This document shows positions 13,541 to 27,090 of a DNA stretch of 64,000 bases, piece after piece; the first letter of the stretch is position 1; each line of letters starts with the position of its first letter. The notes under the pieces are model-generated. The model saw nothing but the letters and a program-made list of their open reading frames with translations, was not told the origin of the DNA and ran no database searches. The translations under genes were made by a program, and so were the position numbers. Source of the DNA: Sinonovacula constricta (Eukaryota; Mollusca; Bivalvia; Cardiida; Solecurtidae); assembly GCA_007844125.1 (NCBI GenBank), contig CM017558.1, positions 31,143,949 through 31,207,948 on the forward strand, read 5' to 3'.

Positions 13541-13609
<69 letters not shown>
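13474..13609. repeat. (CT)n microsatellite
   Basis: Impure CT tract with a very short TA end, at the matching intron place of the short unit. Confidence 0.95.
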
Positions 13610-14401
13610 TGAAACATATGATATGACATATTTAACTTATTCACTTAGAAAATATAATAAAACTTATGAATCTTATTACAAGGGCCGTAGGCATCACGAA
13701 TTGACTGAAAACTCAAAGTATCCAAACCTAATAACATTGTCTCCTTACATGATACAATTCTAAATTCCTTTCTAAATAAAAAGAAATAAGCCACAATGAA
13801 GTTCGAAGACAGTATTATTTATGCAAAATTACCAACTTGTCAATAGCACAATGGTTTCACAAGTACGTATACCCAGTATGCACCAGTATTTAGCAGCTCT
13901 TTCTACTGGCGTTATACATAGTGTTTCTCTCAAAAACTGTTCCACAAGCAAGCCACCACTTAAAAGTTAACGTCTCAAACTGTAAAATTCCTTAGTAAGA
14001 GTAAGTTCTCCTGTCTTACCTAGGTAACACAGACTGTCTTTCAATCCAACTTAACGAGTGTACCTTACCAATGACCAAAGCAAACATAAAGAAAGAAAAG
14101 AAAGTGGTTATAATTGATTGCTTTTTTTACAAATACATTCCACCAGTTAAAACTTACATACATACGACACTATATGCTTGAATTATAACCACATCTGAAT
14201 TCACAAGAATACAGTCGCCAATCCGTCGATTTTTTCATGTGTACCGCTTTTCCGTCTAGTGACAACCACAACTAACATGAAGGGTAATTGTATCACAATA
14301 AAGTTATCGTTGCTGCACGAGTTGTTATTAAATCAAACATTGGAACCGCTCGACATTTCTGAATGAAAATTTATGCTAGAGCAAATCAATAATTGTCTTA
14401 C
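13610..14401. other. Intron, no feature seen
   Basis: Short-unit intron between R3 and Q3. It contains the deletion junction near 13715 but no coding signal. Confidence 0.6.
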
Positions 14402-14542
14402 GTTCGTCACATTTCTCGCCTTGCCATCCCGATTCACAGCCGTTTTCACATCGGCCGTCAGATGGGTAACATACACGAGAGGGGGAACAGTGTTCGCTAC
14501 ACACTTGAGAACAGTTGGGTCCATACAATCCTACTACACACC
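14402..14542 (-). CDS. EGF-like exon R3
   Basis: Copy of R1 (47 codons, phase 1-1) ending CESGWQGEKCDE, with D in place of V. Acceptor ACAACAG, donor CGAAC/GTAAGA, 8 cysteines. Confidence 0.84.
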
Positions 14543-15004
14543 CTGTTGTATATGCAGATAAAAGAAAAGAAAATCTTCACTTAATGAGATTGCACATGTC
14601 ATGTCCTTTCTGATAGATAATATTTAAATAATAAGCTTAATAAAATGTAATTTATTTATTATAAATAAGATTTTACAGAATAATAATCTCGTTGATTTAG
14701 TATATTAAACAAATAGAAAAAGTAAAAGCATAGGCTCAATTCGTCCGCAAAAGGACGAACTATAAGAAGGTTTATTATGGTCTTGTTCAATGTTTGATGA
14801 ACTAGTCTTCATACTGAACTGATGAGGATCACTTTAATGCACGGTCTCAAAATTTCGAACATTTGGAAACATATATAGAGAAATGTATTAACAGGTTGCG
14901 CTGAGTCTGTTGTGGAAAAATATTAATCCATTGATTACCATTGATAAACTTGGCCACAAACAAAGTTGTAATGATAACACAAACGCTGTCTAAAACTATC
15001 TTAC

Positions 15005-15145
15005 CTGCATCACATTTATCCCCCATCCATCCAGCAGCACATCCCCGTGGACAGCGTCCTTCTACATTGTCACAGACATCATTGTCTACACAGTGACTGC
15101 TACATCTTTCTTGACACCCAGAGCCATAATACCCAATGCTACACT
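15005..15145 (-). CDS. EGF-like exon Q4
   Basis: The most 5' Q exon of the array (47 codons, phase 1-1) with a TTACAG acceptor and a GCAG/GTAAGA donor. It has CDNVEGRC where the other copies have CDKIEGRC. Its first codon is in phase with exon U at 30438-30566, which would join across a 15-kb intron holding the SET pseudogene. Confidence 0.84.
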
Positions 15146-15312
15146 CTGTAATTGGTCAGTTGTAGTAATTCATAACTACATGATAGTTATATGTTATTGA
15201 CATTATTAAAATACATTTGTATATGTCAATGCAATTTGAAATTGCAATACTTATTGTCGATACAACGGTCAAACCATTCCATACATCATGTTAAGTGTAA
15301 GATTCACAAGTC

Positions 15313-15468
15313 TATATATATAGATAGATTAATATAGTAGATATAGATATATAGAGATATATGAGAGAGATATGATAGATATATATTATAGATATATAAT
15401 ATAATATATATATAGATATATATAGATATAGATATATATATAAGATATATATATATATATACTATATA

Positions 15469-15546
<78 letters not shown>

Positions 15547-15552
15547 TATATA
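15313..15552. repeat. (TA)n-rich tract, left border of the 14-kb block
   Basis: TA and GATA-like low-complexity tract. It occupies the place of the CT/TA microsatellite of the other EGF units. The unit-like sequence stops here and resumes at about 29870, after another TA tract. Confidence 0.9.
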
Positions 15553-18160
15553 ACACTGCTTGAGGCATTAGGGGACACCTCCTTAAAACATGCATTAAGG
15601 GGACAATTTACAGAATTGATTTTTTAAGGATCTGATGACATATTTATAGCCTTCAAAGCGCAAAGAATGTTCCCTGAATTCAATTTTCTAATACTCCTTA
15701 TAAATAAAAATATACAAAAATAAATTGTCCCCCTAATATTTGCTTAGTACATTATATACTTAAAGGGGACCAGAAGATATACAAAATATATCACATACAT
15801 TACGGTGACCGATGCACGTTTTAGGAATTAGGGAGACATTACACAAGATGTTTTTTTCATGGCATTTTTAATAACAAGACTTCTTATGGAAACAACATTC
15901 TTGATTATTCGAGTACAACATAAATGGCACAATGTTCTGATATAAAAAAATGTAATGTGACCATTTTAATAGTTCAGAAAATTTAACTTTAAAGAATCTA
16001 GAAAACGTAAGAAACGAAAGGGTTCCAAAGTGGCATATTACAGTGTATAAAACAACACAAAGAATAACAATCTTTAAATAAGCACTGTTATATAAATACA
16101 TACAACATGTAGTCATTTTATTGTGCACATGTTGAAAATAATCTGCTGATGTACAACCATGACGAGGTGATATTTATGCGGTATACATCGTATCAAAGCG
16201 TGTGAAATTGAGTTATATATTTGTGTACTAGTTAGCCATCCTTGTACCAAAAGCAAACACACTAGATGTTACTGTAGTATGTCTGCAGAAGGTACCAAGG
16301 GCTGATGCTTTATTGCGTTTTTGCACAGAGTTGTTATATCTACATGCAATAGGCTGCAAAAGTGGAAAGGCCATCCTCGTGCCCAATGAAGATGTATTAG
16401 CTCTGAGGGTAGAAAAATAAGCGCACAGCAGAAAATCCTGACTGAATTGATGCCAACGGATGGATCCTCGATGTGTCCCCTAAAAACAGGACTTCCAAAG
16501 AAATCAATACCATGAAACACGTCCGGGTACTGGGAATGACTATGATGACCCAGAGGGTAGATATCTTTTTAAAGAGAAGGGTTGATAGCGATATATACAA
16601 CATGGATCAATTAGATTAATCGCAAAACATTGACAAACATGTCCTGTAGCTAGGTTTTGAATGTGAAGAAAGTTATGAGGTGAGAAAGATGGCCATGGCT
16701 CAGAGGGAAGGTATCACCTTCAGGAGGACAAGTTGGTTTGGAAAATACAAGGATGTGAAACTTCTCGCCGGGAGGTATTAAACAAGAAGCAACTCAAGGC
16801 TATGGCGTCACTAACTATTCGCGGTTAAGGAAGTAACTGTTGGTTGAGAAGGTAAAACAAAGCCTTGAGGAAGGATGCGATTAAGGTACATGATGCTGAA
16901 AAAAAAATGTTTGACTCAAATTTCCAAGTTCTAAAGTACATGCGACTGACCTTTTACATACTGATCCCAAATCAACGTGCAGATATTGGCCACAAATTGT
17001 GTACAAGCGTCATTAGCTTCTATGAAGTACATGACACATCGTCTCATGATGATACATATATATGCCAAATATATAAGACCGTCTCCAGATAACTGAAATA
17101 CTGTCTGTGGGACGATAAACCCAATAAACAAACAAATATATAATACCTAGGTCAAAGGAAAACTAGAAAAACTGTGAAACCTAGAAAAAACTGTGAGCCT
17201 GAAGGTCACAAATAAAGACCCCCGCCCCCCCCCCCCCCCACACACACATAAAGATTTCATTGATCCAAGTCCATGGATGGCTATAGAAAACAACCAAAAT
17301 TCGGGAAAAAATAGGAGGTGCACATCTGCATAATATACTGAAAATATGAAGAAAATTCATCAAGGGGGATGAGAAGAATAAGAAGAACACACACTAAAAC
17401 AATATGTCTTTCCATTCTGGGAAGGGGAGACATAATTTTAATGAAAATAAATTAATGTACATGCTTGCATGTATAAAACAATAATGGAAAATGTATATAC
17501 ATTTAGTATTTATACATTTAAAAGTTCATATGATTCATAAGTTTGAATAACATTTCCGAGATGTAAAAATAATTGTCTTTTATATTTATTAGTATTTGAA
17601 ATGCCAGAAACAAATTACAATAAAAATACACATTAAAAATATTTGTCATACATTTCAATAATATAAATTTGCAATGAAGGTTCTTTAATTTTCTCTTATA
17701 TATGGACAACAATGGGGATAACTTTATATTACTAAAAGCTGCATATATAGAAAGTGAAAAAATAATTCAATTGACATAAGGTTAGCTCTAACCGATTTAA
17801 CTAAATATATATATATTTCAAACTTATGAAGAAAATTGGAAAATTGAACTTCAATATTTAGAAAGAAAATTTTATCATTACAGCAAATTAAAAAAGAAGC
17901 TTCTACTTATATTAATATTATAATAATCCTGATGAAGACCCTAGTTAGGTCGAAACGTTGATTAATAAAATAGTTTACTATAACCGATGTTGGTCGTTAG
18001 TTCCACTTACCCACTTCTTTATATGTAATTATATTAATATAAATAAATACTCTTATAAATATGATCTTAAGGACATAATAATAGTAATAAGTTGCTTTTA
18101 ATTTTAATGGGAAAAGATTTTACCTCTTTAGATATTCAATATGTTTTATAAATACAGAAA
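15553..18160. other. Non-coding stretch, dispersed repeats only
   Basis: No recognisable exon. It holds an inverted pair of ggggacaattta (15599-15610 and 15721-15732), a poly-C/CA tract at 17221-17249 and a SINE tail at 17083-17133. At 16260-16880 a GC-richer stretch looks faintly coding on the plus strand but is full of stops in all frames. Confidence 0.5.
17083..17133 (+). mobile_element. SINE 3' tail fragment
   Basis: About 50 bases (gtctccagataactgaaata.., ending ataaacaaacaaa) match the 3' end of the full SINE at 55777-56095. No tRNA-like head is present, so this is a 5'-truncated copy. Confidence 0.7.
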
Positions 18161-18164
18161 AAGT

Positions 18165-18975
18165 AGCTGTGGATTGTACATGCAGAGAAAAGTTTTCATG
18201 TTATGATATATATTGCGACAAATTTCACTAATAGGTAAACAGGAAGTAGACGAAAGACAGCCCTAAAATCAGTAAGCGCTATGTTCGACCCTATACTGAA
18301 CCAACATACCACATATCAAATGACTCTGTTTTTTAGAAACTGAGAAAAATGTTACGAAAATGTTGTGTTTTAAAGAATGCACTTTGACAAATTTCAACAA
18401 GTCAGTAAATATGAAGTAAATGTGCGACAGTCCTAAAACCAGTAAGTGCAATATGAGACCCTTTACTAAAGCTGCATACCATATATCAAACGGCTAGGAC
18501 TTGTAGTTCTTGAGAAAAATGTTACGAAAATTTTCAATTTATGATATGTATTATGACAAATTTCACTAAGTTGGTAACAATAGATGTAAGACAGCCCTAA
18601 AATCAGAAAGCGCAATAAGACACCCTATTCTGAAGCTGCATACAGCATATTAAGTAGATGACGGTTGGACATGCATAGAAAGCTGTGGATTGTACTTAGA
18701 GAGAACATTTTTCATGTTATGTTGTACATTATGACAAATTTCACTAAGTTGGTAAACAGGAATAAGAAGTGTGATAGCCCTGAAAACGGTAAGCAGAGCA
18801 TGGGACCCTATACTGAAACTGCCTGTAACAAATCAAGTGTCTCCTACTTGTCGTTCCTGAGAAAAATGTTACGAAAATTTTACGAAGTCAGTAAAGAGGA
18901 AGTAGATCTGTGCCAGACCTATATGGCTTCATACCAAATATCAAGTAGCTATAACATATAGTTCCTGACAAAAAT
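18165..18975. repeat. Tandem repeat, about 170-190 bases x 4-5
   Basis: Degenerate tandem copies marked by gagaaaaatgttacgaaaat, atgacaaatttcactaag and cagccctaaaa, recurring about every 170-190 bases. Part of the 3' flank of the SET pseudogene. Confidence 0.8.
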
Positions 18976-19003
18976 GTGACAAAACATACTTTAAATTTTG
19001 GCC

Positions 19004-19155
19004 TTACGTTTTTTTCAGAGCCATTTTCTTCATTGTCTTACAAGTTTGTTCCCTAACAGTTTTACGCTCATTATTTGAGTATTTTTCTATTTGTGTTAAG
19101 TTGTTGAGTGACTCCAAGTGGCTTTCCCTTATAAACCTCAGCATCTCCTCTTTGC
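19004..19155 (-). pseudogene. SET gene, last exon
   Basis: A 152-base exon after a TTTTTCAG acceptor, entered in phase 1, open to TAA at 19004. It encodes a basic tail (GKEEMLRFIRESHLESL.., ERKTVREQTCK.., ALKKT). I do not recognise the domain. It joins IPG of the preceding exon in frame. Confidence 0.65.
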
Positions 19156-20908
19156 CTGAAAAACAAAAGAATATGTTATAAAGGACATGCATTTGGTTTT
19201 GTCATTCTAGAGTGAATACATGTACATTTTATAGTAACTGAACCAATGGTAGTAACTTTTAAAATTTTTGGTTATATAAATATATTATCATGCATGCTAT
19301 TAAAACTGAAAACATATACAATGTACATGAACATTTATAAATCTTTTATTCAAACTAATATCTAGAGTTTGCTGTTGGCATTCTTAAAATAAAAACTAGT
19401 AAAGAATTAGGACAGATAATTCATTTTATAAATAGAAATACGAAATTTACTGTTTCTTTAAAATCATGCAAAAAAGCAGAAATAAAAAAGTAGCATCCCC
19501 CCTTTTAGGCCCCTAATGTCTGAACAAATAAAAGGGACTCCCTTAATCAATATAATTTATCCTTTGATGGTGAGGACCATTATTATTAAATGTATAGCAA
19601 TCAGTTAATTAAAAGTTATTGTGCTTACAACTAAAACAATAATGCATTTCTAACCACTTTTGGTCCATTTATTTTTAAACGAAAAAAGAGGGACCCCAAA
19701 AAGAAATCATGCTCATCCTTTGATGGTAAGGAACACCATTGTAAAATTTCATAGCTATCGGTCAACTACAATTCAAGGTATTGTGTATACATCAAAGTTA
19801 ACAAACAATGACGACGACAGCTTCGTACCATAAAATGTCCGAAATTTCATTGTGATCATATTAAAATAACGTACATGGGAGGGTGCCTTTGCAATTTTGT
19901 TTATCTGTCTCAATGTAGACATAACTTCGAAATATGTGTCGAACTACACCTTTGTCTGTTTCTGATCATTTTACTGAAACAACAAGAATTAAGAAAATTG
20001 TGATATGGTAAAGATCAATAAATCTCATCAATAACTATTAAGTAAAAGTAGCCAGAATTCTTAACAAATTCACAGCCCTAGTTTGTGGAGGGCCTTGTCA
20101 AAAGTGCTAGAAAAGTGTAAAATAATGCTAATACAGGGTCATCTCTAGGCTAAGGTCATGTGTGAGTACACTGTTCGATGTGTCTAGCCCTTAAGAATAT
20201 TCAATCTGAGTTTGATGAAAATCTAAGTATTAAAGTGAAAATTAAGTTCAACATTAGGTTAATGTCAGGTATAGGTTTTGTGTATATTTATCATAAACAC
20301 CATGTAATGAATAACAGTCACAGTTATTGAGAAAATGTTCATTTTTGCAATTTTTTTGCAAATTTTATTTAAAATTTAGAATTTCATCTAAATGTCAATG
20401 TCATTTATGGAGCAAACTGTTAGAAATGTCTTGTACATAACAAAATTCTGTAAGGTAAATGCACATCAGTCAAGGAATAACAAAGTTATTGAGATAATTG
20501 TAATATTACAATAATGTTTAAGCACACAGCTATTGCTCCAAGGAACATCCTTCAAAAGACAGCAAAGTTATAGCCCAGGTTCAAAGTTCCATGACAAGAA
20601 ACAGACTTTGATTGATAAGTAACTTGTTTTTTCTTCGTTGTGAGTTAAAATCGCCGATATTTACAATGTCCTTTCATTAAAAATAGTTTGTGGTTTCCAA
20701 AAACTTACCATAAACAGGCCGACAGACTGACAGTTTAATATGCTTTGGCCTATGCTTTTCCCTTACTATGGAAAGACGTAATAGATAGTTTAAGTTGCAA
20801 TGAAACATACTCATTGGGTGATTAAATTTTCAGTTTTTTAAATATTCACTTACAATCATTACAGATTACTCTTTGCATTTCATGATAACAAGGATTTAGC
20901 ATTCTTAC
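19156..20908. other. Intron, no clear feature
   Basis: AT-rich. A loose tandem repeat around tcctttgatggt-aggacacca occurs at about 19490-19760. No exon is seen. Confidence 0.5.
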
Positions 20909-21027
20909 CAGGTATGTTCTTAATCCTAGCATGTTTTCGCAGAATGACAGCACACTTCTCTGTATTTTCGCCACCAATTACATCATCTTCACTTTCACTT
21001 TCTGGGAGTCCCGATTGCTTCGATACT
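20909..21027 (-). pseudogene. SET gene, penultimate exon
   Basis: A 119-base open exon: acceptor ACTATCAG (phase 2), donor CCTG/GTAAGA (phase 1). It encodes an acidic to basic stretch (ESESEDDVIGGENTEKCAVI, then LRKHARIKNIPG). Confidence 0.65.
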
Positions 21028-21124
21028 CTGATAGTAAAGAGAAAGATTGTTTTTAAAAATGGACTCGACATGCACAGCATTTTCACAATTTTGAAATTAA
21101 CTGAAGTATAAAACTGCCAATAAG

Positions 21125-21960
<836 letters not shown>

Positions 21961-22797
21961 AAAACAATTGTTTTTAAATGGTTTTTAACAATTGTCAAAG
22001 TCATTCAACCGGAACTTCAGGGTGCATACCAAGTTTTATCAACCTAGCACTTATAGTTCCTGAGATATGACGGTGCTTGCCAAATTTAACTTTAACATTG
22101 ATATTATATGTATTGTAAATTTTCAAAGTCAATGCCAAAAGATGGGGATGCAGCTGTATTGGTATAGTACTGGTCTAGTATGCAGACCAGGTTTCATCAA
22201 CCTATGACTTATAGTTCTTGAGATATGGAGGCGCTCATAAAACTTTTACAGGAAAGTTAACGCAGCTGCAGCCCGCCGGTAAAGCAATACCTATGTCTCG
22301 TTCCGCTTTGCATGCAAGACAAAAGTCAATGCAAAACGTATCAATCAAACATGTGTGCAATTGCTCAGGCTACAGAACTCTTCATTGATTGTAGTCTTTC
22401 TGCCAGATTTGACTTTGACAGGAAGAAAACTAAGATGTGTGTACAGGTTCGCAATATATTGACTTAAGGTATCAATCAGTTCCACAGGACAATAATCAAA
22501 AACATACAGGAAACCCCTAGACATTTGTTTAATTTTGGCAATCCCATTAGCAATAATACTAAGAGCATATCATTATGCCTGAAAAGATGTATGCTTGTCT
22601 TAAATATTTGGGGGGAAACTTTTGAATTGCTTGAATGATTAAACCTCTAACTTACCTACCTTGTTGGATTTTCAAAAAATAGACTCTATGTTACAGAGAT
22701 GTTAAATTGACAAATGCTTTTTAGACTTACATTTCTTATATGTATGGTAAAGCGAACATCAATTATCGAGCCGGTTATATACAACAGCAAACATTAC
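21961..22797. other. Intron with two copies of a dispersed repeat
   Basis: About 22020-22080 and 22185-22235 share caggtttcatcaacctatga/cttatagttcttgagatatg-type sequence, a pattern common in bivalve introns by my recollection. No exon is seen. Confidence 0.45.
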
Positions 22798-23180
22798 TTG
22801 TTTAGGCTTCAGCTTTTTATTTTCACTAGCTTTCCTTGCCACAACTTGATCTATTTCGTCGTTGCACTCGGCAGGGACTATGTCAGCCTCATCATGGGGC
22901 TTGGCAGGGACTATATTTCTCTCATCATGGCACTTGACAAGTACTATAATAGCCTCGTCATTGCGCCCAGCAGTGTCTATATTTGCCTCATCATGGCACT
23001 CAACAGGGACTATATCAGACTTCTCATGGTGCTCAGCAGGGACTCTATCAGCCTCATCAAGCCATTCGAACGGGACTTAATCAGTCTCAGCATGGTGGTG
23101 AGCAGGGACTACATCAGCCTCATCTTGGTCCTCGACAGGTACTTCCTCCTATCATAGAAGAATAGTACTCTGAACAGGAA
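22798..23180 (-). pseudogene. SET gene, acidic 10-residue repeat exon
   Basis: On the minus strand this reads as about ten copies of a decapeptide like VPAECHDEAD, followed by VARKASENKKLKPKQ and an AA/GTAATG donor at 22798. One copy contains TAA (23077-23079). Upstream, a SEYYSS stretch is one base out of frame with the repeats near 23150. The acceptor is probably TTTTTCAG near 23180. A low-complexity acidic linker in the intact gene. Confidence 0.6.
22862..23155. repeat. 30-base coding minisatellite
   Basis: About ten 30-base units (core cagcagggactatatcagcc, tcatcatggcactc) with substitutions but little length change, which keeps the decapeptide frame on the minus strand. Confidence 0.88.
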
Positions 23181-24200
23181 CTGAAAAAGATATGGGTGCA
23201 CATAGATTATACAAGTATTATTGTTATGCTTTAAAGGGTATTTCATATCCTAGATCTTAAACTTAATCAGCATAAAACAACTGTATGGATCTTTTTCTGC
23301 ATAAGTAAAAAGTCAGATAATTGCAGAAAAAAATACAAGCAACCGCAATATACCAATCAGCAAACTATTCTATCTGAGCTCACATTTGTTTCTACTGTTA
23401 AATTATTAAATGGTGAAAGAAACATGTGCATAACTTTTAATTCTTGCATTTAATAAAATCTCAAATATATATATATGTATTACCCACTTTTCAAACATGT
23501 TTCTTGTATACCAGAAACATATTAAACCACACCATCCAACACCATATTTTAATGGATTCCTAACCTTTTTTTATTTTTAATAAGTTGGTTTACGGATTTA
23601 TTTTAAAAAAGGTAGGGTCGGACGGTCGGAAAACAATAGGTGAAGAATATCGAACCCCTATCATTCCAAACCACCATCAACCTCCATTTCTACTGGTTCC
23701 CCAGAGACGATTAAACCGGGAACAATACCCACAGTCTTTAACATTTACCAACGAATGCTCAGATGGTATTCAGAATGCTCCAATATTGTCGGAAGAAAAA
23801 TATTGATCAATTTGACATTTTTTTTTTAATTTCAACTTTCAAAACAAGAATTGGTCAGTGGTAATAAAAATAAAAAGCAATGATGAGTGTAGCATGATAC
23901 GACCACAACATGTTGAACCCTTACGATAGAGGCCAAATATGGATAGTAAATAATTGCTTTGGACGCATGCAGCTCAATATAGACTCACACAGACTTTTTG
24001 ACACATGCATTCTGTGGTGGACTTTAAATGCATTTAACATAAAATATATTTATATCATTGTAAGACTTAAAGACGATAAAAGTGGCCCTATGCAAAACTT
24101 ATTTCATACACTAATGTAACACAAACCTTTACTTTCAAGAAGATCTAAAAACGTTGTAATTGCTTAACTGAATATACATGTATACAGTCCATCATTTTAC

Positions 24201-24260
24201 CTATTGTAGAAGCTGCACTTATATTGCTGCACTTATCTTCTGGCACCACCAAATCGTCTT
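24201..24260 (-). pseudogene. SET gene, small acidic exon
   Basis: A 60-base exon (phase 1-1), acceptor TTTTTCCAG, donor AATAG/GTAAAA. Encodes DDLVVPEDKCSNISAASTIG. In phase with the acidic exon at 25154. Confidence 0.55.
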
Positions 24261-25153
24261 CTGGAAAAAAACACTTTGAAACTGACTATATTTTTTTTTT
24301 AAAGTAAAGAATAAGACATGTATATGTTTGATTCAATCAACACAGTTTGAAGTCTGAACACAATACTGGCTATAATCCTAGTATCTGGCGTGTTTATGTG
24401 TTTATGCATACAATTTCCAGAAATTCATCTGTTGAACAGGTTCAGTATCAAGTGGTAGAGGGCTACCTGATCCCCATTCATCTAAAGTTCTAATATAAAT
24501 CTGGCTTGGACAGACACAACAGACAGCAGGTTATCACAAAAGCTCGCGATGTGAGCTAAAACAAAGTGCAAATCAAGAACATCAAGGTCACCATCAAGAT
24601 CCAGATCATGTTCAGTTTGAAAGCTTGTGTCATTTTGTATATAAAATAGAATGGCCAAAGGTTTTATCATTTGCATGTCACTGCCCACACAAAATCTAAA
24701 AAATGACCAAGTGATAACAATTTCTGCAATTTTTATCTGATTTATTCACCTCTCAACTAGTTGTGAAAAAAAACATAACTTCTCTAGAGAAAACTTTGTT
24801 CTAAGCATTATTGTGGCGTCACAATTAATTGTCAACTCTTTTTAAAGGCAGGGTACCAATGTTTTTGATTATTCATTAGAGAAAACTTTTACAACTAAAT
24901 TCTTGAGGATTATGAAATTTCTTACATCTCGGGAAATAATTTTGATATTCTAACAGCTTGTCAAGCCTCGCTATCAAAATAATCATGTTTATTTCCCTTG
25001 ATATTAGAAATTCGATAATAAACTCAATAGCATTGCAAAAATTATATATCTAAACAAATTTTATTGAAAAAGAGAAGTAATAAAATCATATAAAAATATA
25101 ATGAGCAATATTAAAAGCCAGCAAATTTAGCTGACGTGCTATACGGAAAATAC
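24261..25153. other. Intron, no feature seen
   Basis: AT-rich intron between two acidic exons. The D/L-rich reading frame at 24482-24688 has no splice context and is judged chance. Confidence 0.5.
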
Positions 25154-25246
25154 CTGCATCTAAAGTTTCCTTACCACTACTGTATTCATCATCTGTTTCG
25201 CTTATTTAACTGCCAACTTCAAAGAGATCCGAATATGAATCTGAAT
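25154..25246 (-). pseudogene. SET gene, acidic exon with in-frame stop
   Basis: A 93-base exon, phase 1-1, acceptor ATGTTTCAG, donor GCAG/GTATTT. It reads SDSYSDLFEVGS, stop, ISETDDEYSSGKETLDA. All three possible entry phases meet a stop. The phase-1 reading keeps an acidic character on both sides of the stop (25206-25208), which suggests that it is a later mutation. Confidence 0.6.
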
Positions 25247-25259
25247 CTGAAACATATGA

Positions 25260-26480
25260 TAAAAAATCAAGTAAGCTCATTTCAATTTCTTGTGTTTCAA
25301 TCGCCAACATTTAACAAATCTTAAGTCTTAAGTAGGACTACAACTACAGCTTTGTCACAGGACAGCCACGATACTCCCCCATTACTATGTTCCCACAAAG
25401 TTTGAACTTGATCATTTGACATTGACCTTAACAAAGTGGTCTAATTTATTACATACACAATTTCAGATGGTGGCAATCTCAATTTTGAAACCCTTTTACA
25501 TGGTGACAATCCGTGAATTTTGAAACCCTTTTCCAAAAACTTTCTGGGAAAAGCTGCAGACAAACTTTTTCATAGGCGGAAGTACAAACTAACAACCATG
25601 ACTTCATTGCATGGAGAGGGTTATTATAACTTAGTATAAAGGGCAAACATAGGCGCTGGCCATCCGGTTTGCTAGTTCTAGCTTCTCTAGAGATGATGAC
25701 TCAGTGAAATGTGGACAGTGAACAGGGGAAGACAAACAACATGCGATCGCAAAGCTCACTTTTGAGCACTTAATGCTCAGCTGAGCTAAAAAAAAACAGT
25801 GCAAAACAATAAAAGGGATGTCAGCAACCTACAACCTTGAACAGTAGCTTGAAATCACTTGAGAAGTTATGTAAAGTCATAGTTAATGATCTCAAAAGAA
25901 GATTAATACTTATTGCAAGATAAAACATGAGATTATAATACAATGAGTAATGACCTAGCAGCAAGGGTTTTACACACAAACAATAGACAATATACATTTC
26001 AATGCGTATCCACTGTATAAATAGTTATTTTCATATTTTTTGCTAAGTAAATAAAATATGCATTCAAATAACTTGCTTATGATTATCCTCTATTGGATAT
26101 TGTATAACTATGTTTGCATCATCATTCCCATATATTTTAGGCCATTCTATTTTATATGACAATAATAAGTTTTTTGTTGGGTTAATGAAGAATTATATTA
26201 ATATGAGACAAATCACTTAAAATTCTAAGCACAAAAATAACCAGTTATACCATATATTAAACCTATAACAAGAGGGTCATAATGTGCCATTATTGCTCAT
26301 TAGACTTAACCTAGTGGACAAGTTTTTAACAAGTTTTTAAATGAGCATAAAGACAACAACAATCAAAATTTTAAAAATGTGAACAAACGATCAATATGGT
26401 AAAAAAAAAAAACAGTCAAATCAAACTGGTTTCTCTCAACAGCTTTCTGAAAAAAAAATATTTACTACGTTTTTGTTTGT
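25260..26480. other. Intron, no feature seen
   Basis: AT-rich, with short A runs near 26401 and 26450. The missing parts of the SET gene were looked for here and not found. Confidence 0.5.
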
Positions 26481-26752
26481 GGGATTGGGATTGGGATTTG
26501 CCGCCATTTTGCCGATACTGTGCAGCGAAATTTCTATCATTGTAGCACAGGGGCACTTATGAGGTGCCCAGGGACTGAACCCGGCCAGTCCATTTTACTG
26601 AAACCGACGAGGTGTAATTCTGTCCCCTTAGCTCCGAGCGTTGGGAGGTAAGCCACTTCTACCGACTTTAAAGACTTTGGTTTGACCCGGCTGGGGTTTG
26701 AACCCGCGACCCCGATCCGCAAGCCGACCCTTTATCAATTGAGCTATTGCGG
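26481..26752 (-). mobile_element. tRNA-derived SINE, second family
   Basis: On the minus strand the element starts with a tRNA-like head: A-box-like TAGCTCAATTGATAAAGG at about 26730-26747 and B box GGTTCAAACCC at about 26694-26704. It then has a unique body and ends in a CCCAAT-repeat tail. It is flanked on both sides by tttgtttgt-like sequence, a possible target-site duplication. A 3' fragment of the same family lies at 50041-50124. Confidence 0.8.
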
Positions 26753-27090
26753 TGTTTGTTTGTTTATTGGGATTTAAAAGCATGTTGGCAATGATAAGGC
26801 TATATTGTGCTAAAAACACTATCTATATGGGTAGCATTAAATGACAATAATGGGTAGCGGTAGAAAGACAAAGGAGAAAGATAAGTAGATCAAGAAAGAA
26901 AAAAAATACAGAAATGTTTTTTTTTACATTAATTAAAAATGTGTCCATTTGACCTTCAGGTCTGACCTTAACCTTTTGCTGGCACAACAAACTCATTTCT
27001 TTTTCACTTTTGTACTAACGGTAAATGAGGTTAAGAAATGAAAATGGTTTCAAAAATTGTTTAAAAAAATTCAGGGGGTAAAGAACATAC

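Larger units (their letters stand above)
12852..14700. repeat. Short, diverged EGF unit (about 1.82 kb)
   Basis: Third, more diverged unit, with exons Q3 and R3 only. Relative to units 1 and 2 it lacks the stretch with the P exon (junction near 12870, between ctcgttga and gttagtatatt) and an intron stretch matching 11470-11895 (junction near 13715). Confidence 0.85.

Noticed and set aside
16260..16880. Processed pseudogene on the plus strand
   Set aside because: Short peptide-like stretches in several frames but no recognised family and stops throughout.
18165..18975. CRISPR-like array
   Set aside because: Unit is long and diverged without spacer/repeat structure; eukaryotic tandem repeat.
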